DNA of 64,000 nt from Chaunax sp. Z400 (lineage: Eukaryota > Chordata > Actinopteri > Lophiiformes > Chaunacidae). The first letter of the stretch is position 1. Each line of letters starts with the position of its first letter. This document shows, piece after piece, positions 35,664 through 48,100 of this stretch. The DNA is taken from the NCBI GenBank assembly GCA_037577475.1, contig CM075192.1:18208908-18272907 (forward strand). Direction: 5' to 3'. The notes under the pieces were generated by a model. The model had not been told where the DNA came from. It searched no databases and saw nothing but the letters and a program-made list of their open reading frames with translations. Position numbers and translations under genes: made by a program.

Positions 35664-37689
35664 TATATAGACTATATGTATAAGGTCAAAAATACAGACT
35701 GGGCCATTAAATGTAAACAGGTCAACTTGGATGTTGCATACAAGAAATGATCTCATAACTAACAGAAAGAAGGTTTGTGTAGATTTTTTAACAGAATCTG
35801 AAAGCATGAGAAAGAAGAAAAGAGGATATATTTGACTTTGTCTTGAGTGTCAGCTGTGAGTGAAAACTGAGCAGCCAGGACAAATTGGTTGAAAGGGAGA
35901 CAGGGGAGGTGAAATCTCCGACTCTCAGGGTGGATTGATGGCACAACAGGGAACACTCAGGCAGCTCAGGTTCACCTCTGTGATTCTGGACTGTTTGAGG
36001 TCAAGGGGAAGGAATCAGTGCCAACTGAGCAACATATGACGATGATACAGGTACAGCCTCCTGGGTCATATGCTGCTTTGATAATGACTGATCTCATTCC
36101 AGGTGCTCATGGGTAGATCTACTCACAGGGTCAGGGTCAGGAGCGTGGCTAACAAGACCATGACCTCTCAAAGAATCGTTTTCCCAATCGTGCCTGTCAA
36201 AACAAACTTCATGTGAGGTCGGTGGTTTGACCGGCTGCCTCCTGATCCCCAACTCACTTATTATTTGATTAAATCTTATCTAAAATACTCTGGCCAGCTA
36301 TTTAAAGTTGCTTCGGATAAGTCACTAAGATAAAGTAGAATCTTTTGGAAACCATCGTCTCTTTTAAAAGGGGGAGCCTCAGACATGGGATGGTGTTATC
36401 TGCTGACTGCATGTATGTTGATTTTACTGAGGTTCATTCGGCCAAACACCCAAATTACTCTGCATGTATTCAATTCCAGAAGTCCACCAATATAATAGCT
36501 ATAGGAAATAACTGATTAGCTATCAGCATCCTCAGAAATGAACAATCTTTGACTTTATGAGAAGCTTATTACTGTTGAAATGTTAATCTAAATCAAAGTG
36601 GGAGTGATTTTCAATCTTTGGTCACAGTTTCCATTTGAGAAGTTGTCTGGTGCAGCCTGCACTGATCTGTGACTATAAGAGCCAAGTTCTACAAGTTCTC
36701 GTCTTACTGATTATGCTGCACACATGTATTTACTTGAATGAAAGACTCAGTTGCTTCCGTATCGTCCTTTTGTAAGCAGGGAGCTCTCAAGACAGTAAAA
36801 TGTAGGCAATAATGTGATTAGACTTTTGGACCCACTTGCGCAATTGTTTTGCTGCAGAGGAAATGAATTATACTGTGTGTTTGTTAAGAGATTCCATGTT
36901 TTGGACATGAAGGTGAGAGAATGAAGACCCAACCACATCAATCCCATATTAGATACAACATTAGCCTACATAGAACGCTCTCATTCTCTTTATGGTGTTG
37001 TGATAAACACAGGCTCTGTAGACGTGAGCACGCACACGTTACTTGTCAACTTTTGCCAGAATGAGCATTTGGTTTTGAGGAATTCTCTCTGACTACACTC
37101 TGATGGAGTTAATCTCTTCTGTTTTAATCTGTCTCATGGATATTCAGACCAGGCTCTGTGGCCCAAGTCCCATCACCCCTGACCCGGTCTGTAATCCGCC
37201 TCTCCCATCAGCTCATTAGGCCCGGGGAGTTCACACCTCTCGACATGTTTGGCCCAGCTGTGTCCCCCCAGTGCACAGGCCAGCCTGGGGTGTCAGGAAA
37301 GGCTGCCGGCTTCACAGGCGCCCAACAGGCCCGGGCCTCTGATCTCTGCTAAAAATGCTATAAATCACAGAGTGGAGGTGATGGTCCTAAGTGCTCATTA
37401 AAGTATGTAATAATATATGTGGAGAGAATGAAAGGCTCTCTCTTTACCTGTCAGCCTGGGCTGGTTAATGAGAGGAGCTTGTTGGACTTTACTAACGACT
37501 GATGATTAGGAAAAGGGTAGATGGAGTGTTAACAAACGTTTAAGTGCAGAGCAGCAGTCATAATTGTTTCACAGCGAGAGTGGGCACCACAGTGCTTCCT
37601 TTGACTGTATGAAAACATTTTGTCTGATGTACATCAGACACTCCTGGGTAAAAAAAAAAAAAAGGAGACACGATTTATTATATTTTTTA

Positions 37690-38345
37690 TCATTACTCTT
37701 TTATTTTAACAAATACAAGTAAAATAAGTGACGATGCTGTGTGCAGTGTAAGTGCGCAGGGTATGTTTTAGTATGGGATAGCTTTTCCCTTGTTTTTCTT
37801 CTGAAAACAGCCGTTTGCTGCATCATTGCTGTTCCATTCATCTCTGACTGCCTCCCACAACTGGTCAGTGGCCCCAAATTTTCTGCCAAACCAGTTTGGC
37901 CTTGATATGTGACCATATATTCTCTATGGATTTAAAAACTGGTGACTAGCCAGGCCGAAACATCACCGACCAACTCAGACCATGACTGTTTTTGCCCTGT
38001 ATGCTGCAGCATTATCTTGTTGAAAAATGGCCTCTTGTCCTTCATTTCCACTACACAGTTTGTTCAAGCTTGGAAGCCATCTTTTTTTAGTAATATCCTT
38101 TGGTTTTCCTTTACATTAATGGACTTTTCAAATCACACCAGTTCACCAGCACCAGATTCAGAAATCACCCCCATACCATAACTGCTTCTCCTCCATGTTT
38201 CTCAGTGGTGGAGAGGCATTCTGGGTTGAATTAATCACCTGACCTATGAAGACAGACTTCTGAAGCATCGATACACAGCTCAGAATGTGACTCATCACTC
38301 CGGAGTGATGTTGACTTCAACAGGTTCATGAAGTTTAGATGTTTT
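37690..38345 (-). pseudogene. decayed Tc1/mariner-type transposase
   Basis: On the minus strand, in shifting frames, the order of Tc1-type transposase landmarks is preserved: GEAVMVWG (near 38.2 kb), FQQDNAAAYRAKTV (about 38.0 kb) and SIENIWSHIKAKL (about 37.9 kb). The first aspartate motif (QQDNA) and the glutamate motif (IEN) belong to the DDE catalytic triad. Multiple stops and frameshifts make it non-functional. I did not find terminal inverted repeats, so element limits are approximate. Confidence 0.8.
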
Positions 38346-39038
38346 TGAAGACATTTTCAAACAAAAATAACAGCTTCACTACACAAAGATCACAGAGATG
38401 AATAATGTTTTGTCACCTTGGTCAGGACTTAGACACAGTGTAAGTCAACCAGTCTGATAGTTTGGTTGGTTCATTCACTTAAAATGCTGCATACACAGAC
38501 ACACTATCTGTGTCTTTTGTGTATACATGTAGGTGTAATATGAAACTAAGTTTTAAGTAAGGGCAAATCAAAAATCTGATTAACTCTTGAGCAGTCAGAC
38601 ATTTAAAAATCAAGATGTCTTATTTTCAATTTATTTTTTATTTTCACCTAAAAGACTAAAAAGAAATTCAAACATGCTTACACGGACACTTATCACATGT
38701 TTTTGTATTTTATTGTCACCTATTTTGCCTCTATTCAGTAAAACAGAGTGATGTCACAAAATATGATGAAAAGAGCTAATCACATTTTCATCAGTTTCAA
38801 CTTTGCTTCAATAGATTTTAATACCATGTCTGATACATATGAGTTTGTACAGTGTTGTAAATGACACAGTGAATCACAGCAGAGCTTTTGTTTTAACAGA
38901 ATCCACACTAAGAGTTTGCACTATAGACTATTTCCTTAACTTTAAAAAGTCTTCTCAGAAACATTGTCCAAAGTGCTCCTGAAATTGATTAACTGGCAAG
39001 CTGATTGAGAGACATCAGCAATACTTTTGATGATAGAT

Positions 39039-39078
39039 AAAAAAAATTAAAAAGTATATTTACTTTTTAATTTTTTTT
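39039..39078. repeat. perfect inverted repeat, 18-bp AT-rich arms
   Basis: The left arm (39039-39056) is the exact reverse complement of 39061-39078, with spacer TATT. It abuts a second hairpin at 39079. Confidence 0.93.
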
Positions 39079-39134
39079 ACATTTGAGAGGCTGGAACAAG
39101 CATATATTTATGCTTGTTCCAGCCTCTCAAATGT
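39079..39134. repeat. perfect inverted repeat, 26-bp arms
   Basis: The left arm (39079-39104, containing GAGAGGCTGGAACAAGCATA) is exactly matched by the reverse complement at 39109-39134, again with spacer TATT. Transcribed from either strand, it would fold into a 26-bp perfect stem. Confidence 0.95.
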
Positions 39135-42100
39135 TAACATTTGCTACTTTTTTCTGTTTTATCTTATTATAACTTGAATGAATTTTGTTTTGTTTTTCTA
39201 AGATAGCCAGCCAAAACAAGAAATTTGATGTTGAACTTTGTTCACTGGTTTTTGCTCTCTTCAAGACAAACCAATTGATCAATTTATCAACCAGATAATC
39301 AAAAAATTCTGAAAATAATAGGATCCAAAGTAGACTGCAAAGCTTTGGGAAAAAATAACATGAATGTGAAAATTTCCACATATTTTTTTACAAATCTGTG
39401 CTAAAGTAAAAATGTTCATTGACAGAGCCACTGCACACACAATCAAACAAACACGCTCATATTCATTACCTGGACTGGCAAGCTGCAGGAAAGCTAATAT
39501 TGGGCTTGGTGGTTTGGGTGGCGCGGTGGGGATTAGGAAGCAGTGTGGGTGTCAAAGAGCTCTCTTTAGAGTGTTATCACCCTGCAGACTGAACCCCCTG
39601 CAGCAGGCAACCTTCAGAGTCGATCCAAAGACCGCGTTCACTGTGCAACCAGGTGGGACCAACATAACAGAGAAGTCAGTTTATGCAGTCCTGAATCCCT
39701 CCATGACGCAAACACACAGAGCTTCAGGACTACAAATCTCATCTGGTTCACTTGTATTTACTGGAATGTGACTCTTCTTTTTAGATAACCTGGATTTAAT
39801 ATTTCAGAGCAAAGTTAAATATTAACATTTAAGACACAACATATGAAATGAAAATGAAATCTTTATGAGGATTCATATTCAGACTGATAAAAAATGGAAA
39901 AAAATATATTAAAGTCTTGCTTTTGATGTTTTTAGGAGGAAAATGAGTGAAATTTAGTTGTTGCTGGTACATTTTTATGAGCTCTGCGAAGCTCACATCA
40001 GTTTCTGCTTATAAGCCATTGTTTGTGAAAACATCAACTTAGTTTGAGAAATGTTTTCTATCTTGAAAATATATTAGATAGAGGGAGACTGGGAAGACGG
40101 GAAGAAAAAGAGGAGTGTAGGACTGGCTGGATTAGGAGAGGGTCTGTTTTTCCTCTCCATGTCAATGCACTCCTGCAACAGGATAGATAGATAGTGACGG
40201 CCTGCCAGTTGGTTTTCATTACGTCCTTTGCACTTCAGACCTACACAAAAAAAACAGTATCCCTCCCTTCCTCCTGCCCCCCTCAATTGAACATACTTTT
40301 CCCTCTGAAGGAAAGGTACAAAATTGTTCCTGAACATGAAAAAAAAAAATTGCCAGAGGGGACTATTTTCAATGTATTTTTCTAATATCCTCTTTAGACT
40401 TGAAGTCTCCCCCTGCATGCCTTTTTCTTTTAAGTAAAACCCTGTCATCTACCCCGTGGGGGCTACACTGGAATGCTGCTTCAATATAAGATCTGTACCT
40501 TTGCAATCTCTGTAATGCATGCCTATGTGTGTCCAAATGGATTTCCACAAGGGGGGAGAGAGGAAGGCAGAGGGGAGAGGCAGGGCGGTTTCAGCCAGGG
40601 AACTGTGCTTTGTTTGTTGCCCTCTGCGCATACCGAAGTAAAATTGAACAGCAATAAAATAAGGCACAGATGTGCATTACTGGCTCAGACTTAAATTGTC
40701 CACAACATGGGTCGAGGCCTGGTCACATTGAATTACAAAGTGGATGGTCTGACTCTCTCTCCCCCTGTTCTCCCTCCAGAAGGCCTGTTATCTCTCCAAC
40801 ATGCTGTGCTACCTGGATGCCAGCATAGCAAACCGATAACCACAACCAGAACATCTCCCCTCATAGTTCTCCTCACCCTGTTCGGCTCAAGTCACGCCAT
40901 GCTATACCTACGGGGGCGCCAAGCTTCAAAGAGAGCTAACTATCACACGCAACAGAGCCACAGCTGGCTGATTTTTGGTGGATAAGATCATTCCTGTCTG
41001 TTCCTGGAGAAGCATCGCCCTTTGACCTTTGCCTTTTACATTGACAAACTTAACTGTTAATTATTTCAATCAATCATTAATTCCCTCCTATGCATTTCTC
41101 CTGCTTTAGGTCACTCAGCATTAGCTGCTTGGTCTGGTTTGGAACTGCAGGAAAATCAAAAGCATGCAACATAATGTGGACGAAATACATGATTCGTGTA
41201 AGTGGAGCAGCAAATATGCCATGCGGAAAAATAACACAGGAAATAAATGGAATAATTTCAAATCAACTTTAAACACATTGGCTCCAGAACCAAGGGCCTC
41301 GGTCTGCTGTGTATGGTTCTGATGAACACACCTATAATGAGAAATGCACTGCCAAGCTGCGCTGCTGCTCTTCATTTCTGGTGGCAGTTGTCCAGGCTCA
41401 GGCCGAAACATTTTCAGCTTGTGGGCTTTATTTGCAATAACAAAAACTTTGCTATCATGGTAGCATTCCATCTGTTCTGTGTCTGTAGAAGAAAATTCAA
41501 CACTCTAAATTGACCCATAAATCTCTAGAGATGTTCATTTACAGTCCCTGTTGGCTTTCCAAATGTTCTGATTTGTGTTGTGTGTGAACAATGAACACTT
41601 TTCCTTTTAACCTCCTGCCAATGCAGACCCCAGCAAGATGAATCCAGAGAAGAAATCTTTACATTCTTTTGCTAGAAATTAGGAATGAAAATTCATATGT
41701 GCCCCATGGAGATTTATTAAACATGGCCTGATTTAACCTACAACTGCCAATTAAAGTTTGTTCTCAATGTGCTTGTTCCGCTTCAGGTCTCTATATCACA
41801 AAATTAATTGGGTTAATCTTTTCCTCATTCCCCAGCATTTTGTATTTTTATCTATTTGTGTTAGTTTTTGTGTTTGTTGTTGTTGTTGTCTATTTAAATA
41901 TATGCCAGGAAGAGAAAGGGAAAACCAGAATGTCTTTTTAATCTGCAGCCTCAAAGAGGGACAGTATGGGAACTGTTTTCAGCTCCAGAGCCTGCAGATT
42001 TTTCCAGATACCGTATCTGCTTCTTCAGCTCTGCCAGAACCTTTGTATGGGACCCAGGCCCTTCAGCAAACATCATCCGTTGACGCAAAGCAGAGCAATT

Positions 42101-45100
42101 GCTATTCCTGCAAAATTGCAGAGCTCATTGGCCCTCCATGCTGAGGCTTCAATGGGTTAGATTTGCATCACAGCACTACTATGTACTCTTATCTGCTGTA
42201 GCACAGAGACCACAGATAGGGATAAAGAGCTGCAGAGATACCAAGAAACAGGATTGCTCAAATGACACACAGATGAGTAATCCCTGCACTAATCACACTA
42301 AGTAGTTCACTCAAAGAGGGGTTCGGACTGAATATTAGCCTTGAGGCGTTTTTTTCCTTTTATCTTGGGAAGTTAACTGGTACTGGGAAAAAAGTGAGAA
42401 ATACCTGAACTAGATTGGAAAGACTGTAGGACATTGAACACTCTATGTTAGCTTAAAAGAACAAGACGTGTCACATCTCATTTCTTTGGATGATTAAATG
42501 TGCAGTGAGACTTCATCAGTGACTTCTCCTGCATGCAACCCCAACTCTATGGAGGAAATGCCTCACTTTTGTGTGAGCGAATACGCTTTTATGGACAAAC
42601 ACTTGTTTCATTTTAACAAGCACTTACTAGCACTAGCCTCAGGAAGTCGCTTTCTGCTCAGCTATCGGTGAGAATCTTCTTATTAAATGACAAATGTCAT
42701 GTAAATAAAGTAAGAATTACAGACTGGTCAATAGCATTTACGTATTCTTCATTATTTAAAGAGGCAGTATCTCAGCGTTCTAATTCTTGTTTCAATTTAC
42801 AAAACAAAACACTGTTTTGACTATTAAGAATAATAAGAATGTGAATTCTGAACTTGAGAGTTAATCCTAAAATGATCACTTCACATTCGATGATTGCAGC
42901 ACAGTGATCTTCCACTTGCCAATAGGATGAGGAGGATACACATAAAACCCCGCATAGAAAAGTTATTGTAAATCATACGTATGTCAATCAGTTTGAAAAA
43001 AATGAACTCAGATCAAGAGCAATAGCTTGTGTGCATTTTGTAATCTATTCTCAAGGAGGAATAAAGCTGTGACCTGATGGCAAGATGTTTAGTTTGTCAA
43101 TAGCATCTTGAAGTGGATTCATACATGGTGAATGAACACCCATAATACGGCCTAGAAGCAAACATAGTTTAGGGGTAAGAATTAATGTCCATCTTTGATG
43201 TTAGGAAGCAGTGCTAAGTGTGTGTGTCTTTGAGAATCACCCGAGCGAGGGCTGTGTTGTGAGCCTGTGGGCCCCTGCTTCAGCAGGTTGTCTGTGAGAG
43301 CTGTTGGTGCTCTCAGAATGTCCCATGGTGTGAGAGTGAGGAGCTGGAATCATCTGAACCCCCTGCTGCAGCTCCAACATCTGCTCGTCGCCATAACCAA
43401 TCATAGGGAATAGCTCGGAGCCGTGACGAATCAGCCTGCTCGGTGATCTTTTCAGGGGACCCTGGTGGAGGGGATGGAACAAAAGCCAACCCCCACCACC
43501 CCGAAACCTTCCCGCTGCATCCACCCTCTCCATCCTTCCCATAAACTTCTGTCTTTGATATCTTAGATCCCTGTGTAGAGGAATAGCCTCCACTGTTCGT
43601 ACAACCCACACCCCACCCCACCTCCATACAAATAATCCCATGGATCATGACAGAATAATGACATGGGTTCTAGTATCCTGAGCATGGTTGACATACACCT
43701 ACATTTCTATTTGAAAGGTTATTTGTGTTCTTTCTTTCCTCACCTTTAATAAATTGGGATATTTCCGTGCATGAAGTTGAGGGACCCGGTTAGTGAGATG
43801 CTCTCATGTGCAGCTCAACGCTCAGACTGTCTATCTCGTCACTCATCTCTTATCTAGACCTTCTCCCACTAAACCGAGATAAACTTTGACAGATTGAGGA
43901 TACACAGGCGTCATTTAAGCAGGTAGACATAGCAATAGCAGTCTTCAAACATGAGATAGTCACACCTCAGAAATTGATGCATAATACACCAGATATTTGA
44001 AGTTGTTTTGCAAGCCAGTCTTACATTTGTGGAAACAGACTTTGAGAATAAACCACACAGCTCCGTAAGAGCAGTCCAGACAGTAAATCGTCTAGCCGGT
44101 CCATCTCAGCAGAGTAGTGACATGACTCTCTCTGAACATCTGAGGAATTGGTAGATAGAAAAAGGAAGGCCTGGGTTCACTGAGTGAAGTGCAGAAGGTA
44201 ATTATGGGATGGAGTAATGGAGAGACAGACAGAAGAGACAGGGAGCACATCAAAGTATGTGGCAAAGGGCCCGTTGACACAATGAGTGCCCGCACAGGGA
44301 TGACATCCACTCCATCCAGATGATAGGCCGTGACCAGCTTGAATTACGCCGTGCTGATATATGTCTGCCCTCCAGGCTCACATGATCCTGTTGTGTCTCA
44401 GAAAGACTTCAAACAAATGACAGCTGAGTTGACGATGCCAAACATTGCCACATTAGAGCAGATAATAGAGGCTCAATACATATATGATAGCTCCATTTTC
44501 TCCTCCCGAACATCAGTGACTTTTCCTCTTGGTGATGCCCAGAGAATCAGTGCCAGTTTCAGAATCCTCCATTCTTCATCAGGTCATCAGGTGAGATAAC
44601 CTAAGGCTTACTATGTGAAGGTCTGCTGATTAACTCATCATGATGTAAATAGAGGATTTCTGGTTTACTGTAGTTGGTCTGATCTCTAGAGGGATTTCTC
44701 ATGACTAGGCTGTCATCAAAGATGGAGCTTGCTACAGTGAATGGCTCTGGTTTCAGAGCAGATGTGCCTGGGTATCGGGGATCACCTGGGGAAGCCTCAG
44801 CCTCCTGGCAGGACCAGCTGCCCTCCTAAAACAGGTGCCTAATGGCGATAAAATCAGGTTCGCCCAGTTCATCATTACTACTTGAATTCACGCATTAGTC
44901 AATCCTCTCCCTTTCATCCTCCAGGCTGTCAGCTTTTATTTATCTAATTGGTGTTACTGGTGAAGAGGCACTGACCTGCCGCCCTTCACCCCTTCCAGCC
45001 TCCCTCCCTTCTCCTTCACATGGCCCTGCCCCGGCTGTCTCACTGGCCACTAGACCTCATGTCTCCGGCTCCATACGTACAAGCTTACTATGTTTATGCA

Positions 45101-48100
45101 CCTCTGCACATTGAACTCTGCTTAACCCCTGGTGTTAATGAGACTCTGACAGATCAGACATGGCTGACCACCTCATTGCTGAGAGACTGAAGGGAGCCAT
45201 AGATCTGGACCGGCCATGTTTAGAATGAAAATAAAATATAATACAATAAAAAAAAAATGGTTTGACGGCTTCAGATGCCAAGACACCGCAGCAGTTTTTA
45301 CTGCTTTGAGGTTGAGTTCTACAACTGTGAGACGTTATCATGAAATCACATGCTCCTTTATCTCATCACTTAGAAACAGCAGAGATGCTATACACACAAC
45401 AAAGTGTAAGGTATTCTGCCTGCTTTGTGCATTTGATTATCCAGCCCACTGCCAAACAACATTTGAGCTTGGATTAGCCCCATCAGTGAACTCCATGCAT
45501 TCCTACAAGCCTTGGGTGAAAACAAATCATTTCAACTTGCATCTGGTCAGTGTTCATACTGTCAAATCTGTTCATCTTATATGTCAACATTTACTACTTT
45601 CTTCTGCAATACCACAAGGACTGTACAATATTCATCATTGTGTATGTGTATGTATATGTGAGCTGTTGTGTATGTATGAAAGAATGTGGTGTGAGATGTC
45701 AATTTCTGTGAAAATGTTCACTCTCTATGTATCATTTCTTTCATTTCTGTGAAACTGCAGATCCAATTTCATAATGGGAACAAAAAATATCTTCTCTTTT
45801 CTTATTTTTTTATGTTTATCATTCATCCTACCTCACCATTCTGTATATAAAACATACAAACACAGAATTGGGGGCCATTGTTGTTCTGCCTTTGAGGAAG
45901 ACGCAGAGGCAATAACAGAACCAAATTTTAAATGTTACAATATGATGCAATCAAGGTGAACAAAGTCGGTGATGTGTAAATATGAATTAATGTTAACAGA
46001 TCAGATTGGTTTAGCTGGGATCAATAATATCTATTAGTGGACGCTACATCCAGTGTTCCAACCTGCCACAGGCTTGGCCAGAGGATATGTCATACATCCA
46101 GGAAAGAAGAAACGATTTGGCCCTGTGTTTTCAGTTGTTACGGGAAAACAGAGCACAGTGAAAGTTTTTGTTGTGGTAGCTTGTTACCACATCACAAAGT
46201 AACATATGTGTACTGAGGTCAGAGATGGGGCAAAGCCAGGATCAACTTTTTTTGCTTTTTGTTTTGTGGCAGCATTGAAATGGTCAAGAGTCTGCATTTT
46301 TTTTGACTATGCATTGCAATTACTTTAAACACAGCCTTACTCAGTTTGTCTATGTATGAGCCACAATGCAATTGTAAGGGGAGGTAGATATCCAAATGTT
46401 TAACTTCAGCAGATTTATACAGACCAGAGTAAAGACAGGAAGTCTGGACAGCTGACAGGAAGAAGGGCCTGATTTTACTGCGCCGGCGCTAAGAGGGAGT
46501 TTCGAAATGGAGAAAGCAGAGAGGACAAGAGCAAGAAAGAGGAGGGGGAGGAGTTGAGCCAACCGCCTGAAAAATGAAAACTGGCTGACTGAAAGAGTTT
46601 CAGTCAGGAAGGCACAGTGGCTGGTGGGTAATTTATAGCACAGAGAGGCTTGTAGGGTGAAAAACATTATTTTAGCGGCCCCCACATCCTAATAGAAGCC
46701 AGATGTGGAGGGATTAACAAAGACCATTCCCCCTTCTCCCTCACCCTGCCTCCCCCTCTCTAACTTCTCCCTCCCCCCTCGAGCTGGGGTCCCTACTGTC
46801 TCATTTTCTTCCAGTTTCTCTTTCATACTCAAGCTCAGGCTTTCTTTTGCCACCCCTGCATATTTTTCCTTGAGAGTGTGAGATGCTCTGGGAATTGAAG
46901 AGCAGTCAACACTCTGGTTTTTGAGGTGAGACTTAGGAAAGTGTCACTGAGCCTTTTCAAACAGATCCTCTGTTTATTTCAGCCCCTGCTCACGTGCAAA
47001 CAGAAGCTTTGCGGTTGCTGATGTCACTTTACCCCAGGGTTTGGACAGGGTTGCCAGGCCACACGTCAGGCAACAACAAAACAGCCTGGCATCACTTTAC
47101 CCAATGCTATCACGGCATAATTTGTTTCCCTTTATAGTGAGCTCTCCAGGCCACTGGAAAGGTGTGATTAAACAGGAGAGAGATACTGTTGTAGTTTGGT
47201 ACCTGCATCTTCAAGCTCTTCGTACTTGTGAGCTAGTGACAGCATCACAAAAGCCGAAGTGTCACAGCCTGGTCTGGGTATGAAAGCCAACCAGCAGACA
47301 CTCTGAAACCAACATCAGAGACTGTAGCACCAAAAGATGAGAAAGTGGGACGTGTTTAAAGTCTGTTTGAGTGTATTAATCAGGAAAATGTGTTGAGTGA
47401 GAGAGCTGCCAGTGAAAGGCCCTGCGTTTCTTCCAGCAGAATGGTATCAGTTCCAAAGTCAACATATTATGTAAATTGAACAAGATTACCGCATTTTCAC
47501 TCTTCCCTCAACAGTTACATCATCAGCTGGGAATAAAAGCTTGTTGCAACCCATGTTGCAGCCTTACGAGACCCGTGGTGCAGGGATGAAGGCCAGGTGA
47601 AAAAGTTTTGCGGTGCAGTTCACTTTGCCCCATGTGAACAAGCTACTGCATGTTTACATGTTGTTGTTTTTTTCTGAACGTTGTGTATGTGTGTTCATGT
47701 GTCTGCCTGTTAGCAGATTGCGTGTGCACACGTAAGTTTAATAAGTGTATTTATACGTGTGCCGATGATCTGTTTGTATAACTGTACAGTATATTTATGT
47801 ACATAGTTACTTTGTCCTTTAGCCGTTCTCCTGTCCGTATGTGTGTGTGTTTGTGAAAGCAGCAGGGGCAGGAGCTTAGAGAATGACAGTGTGTCTGTGG
47901 CGGGGCAGAAACTCGAACCCTCTGATCTCGTTCTCGGAGTCTCCTGCCTCCCAGCTGTCACTGTGCTTCTGGCATCCTACTCAGCCTCTTGCCCCCCGCC
48001 CGCTCCCTTTGAAGACAGCTACCCAGGAAATTGAAAGCTGTTTTCAAAGACAGACAAGAGAGGAGAGACTGACACACACAAAAAAAAAGTATGTGTAAAA

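Larger units (their letters stand above)
27500..37690. other. intergenic region upstream of cdon, no gene recognised
   Basis: AT-rich DNA broken by short GC-richer blocks (28.6-28.8, 29.35-29.75 and 32.6-32.85 kb). It contains GT-rich tracts (30.54-30.61 kb), repeat fragments (31.39, 33.5 kb), an AT-rich block (34.58-34.72 kb) and a small palindrome (35.63 kb). ORFs over 60 codons are short, low in complexity and lack splice context. Confidence 0.5.

Noticed and set aside
45216..45752. 178-codon plus-strand ORF
   Set aside because: Begins in a poly-A-flanked AT-rich stretch, ends in GT-repeat-derived Cys/Val residues, no domain. This length is expected by chance in a window this size.
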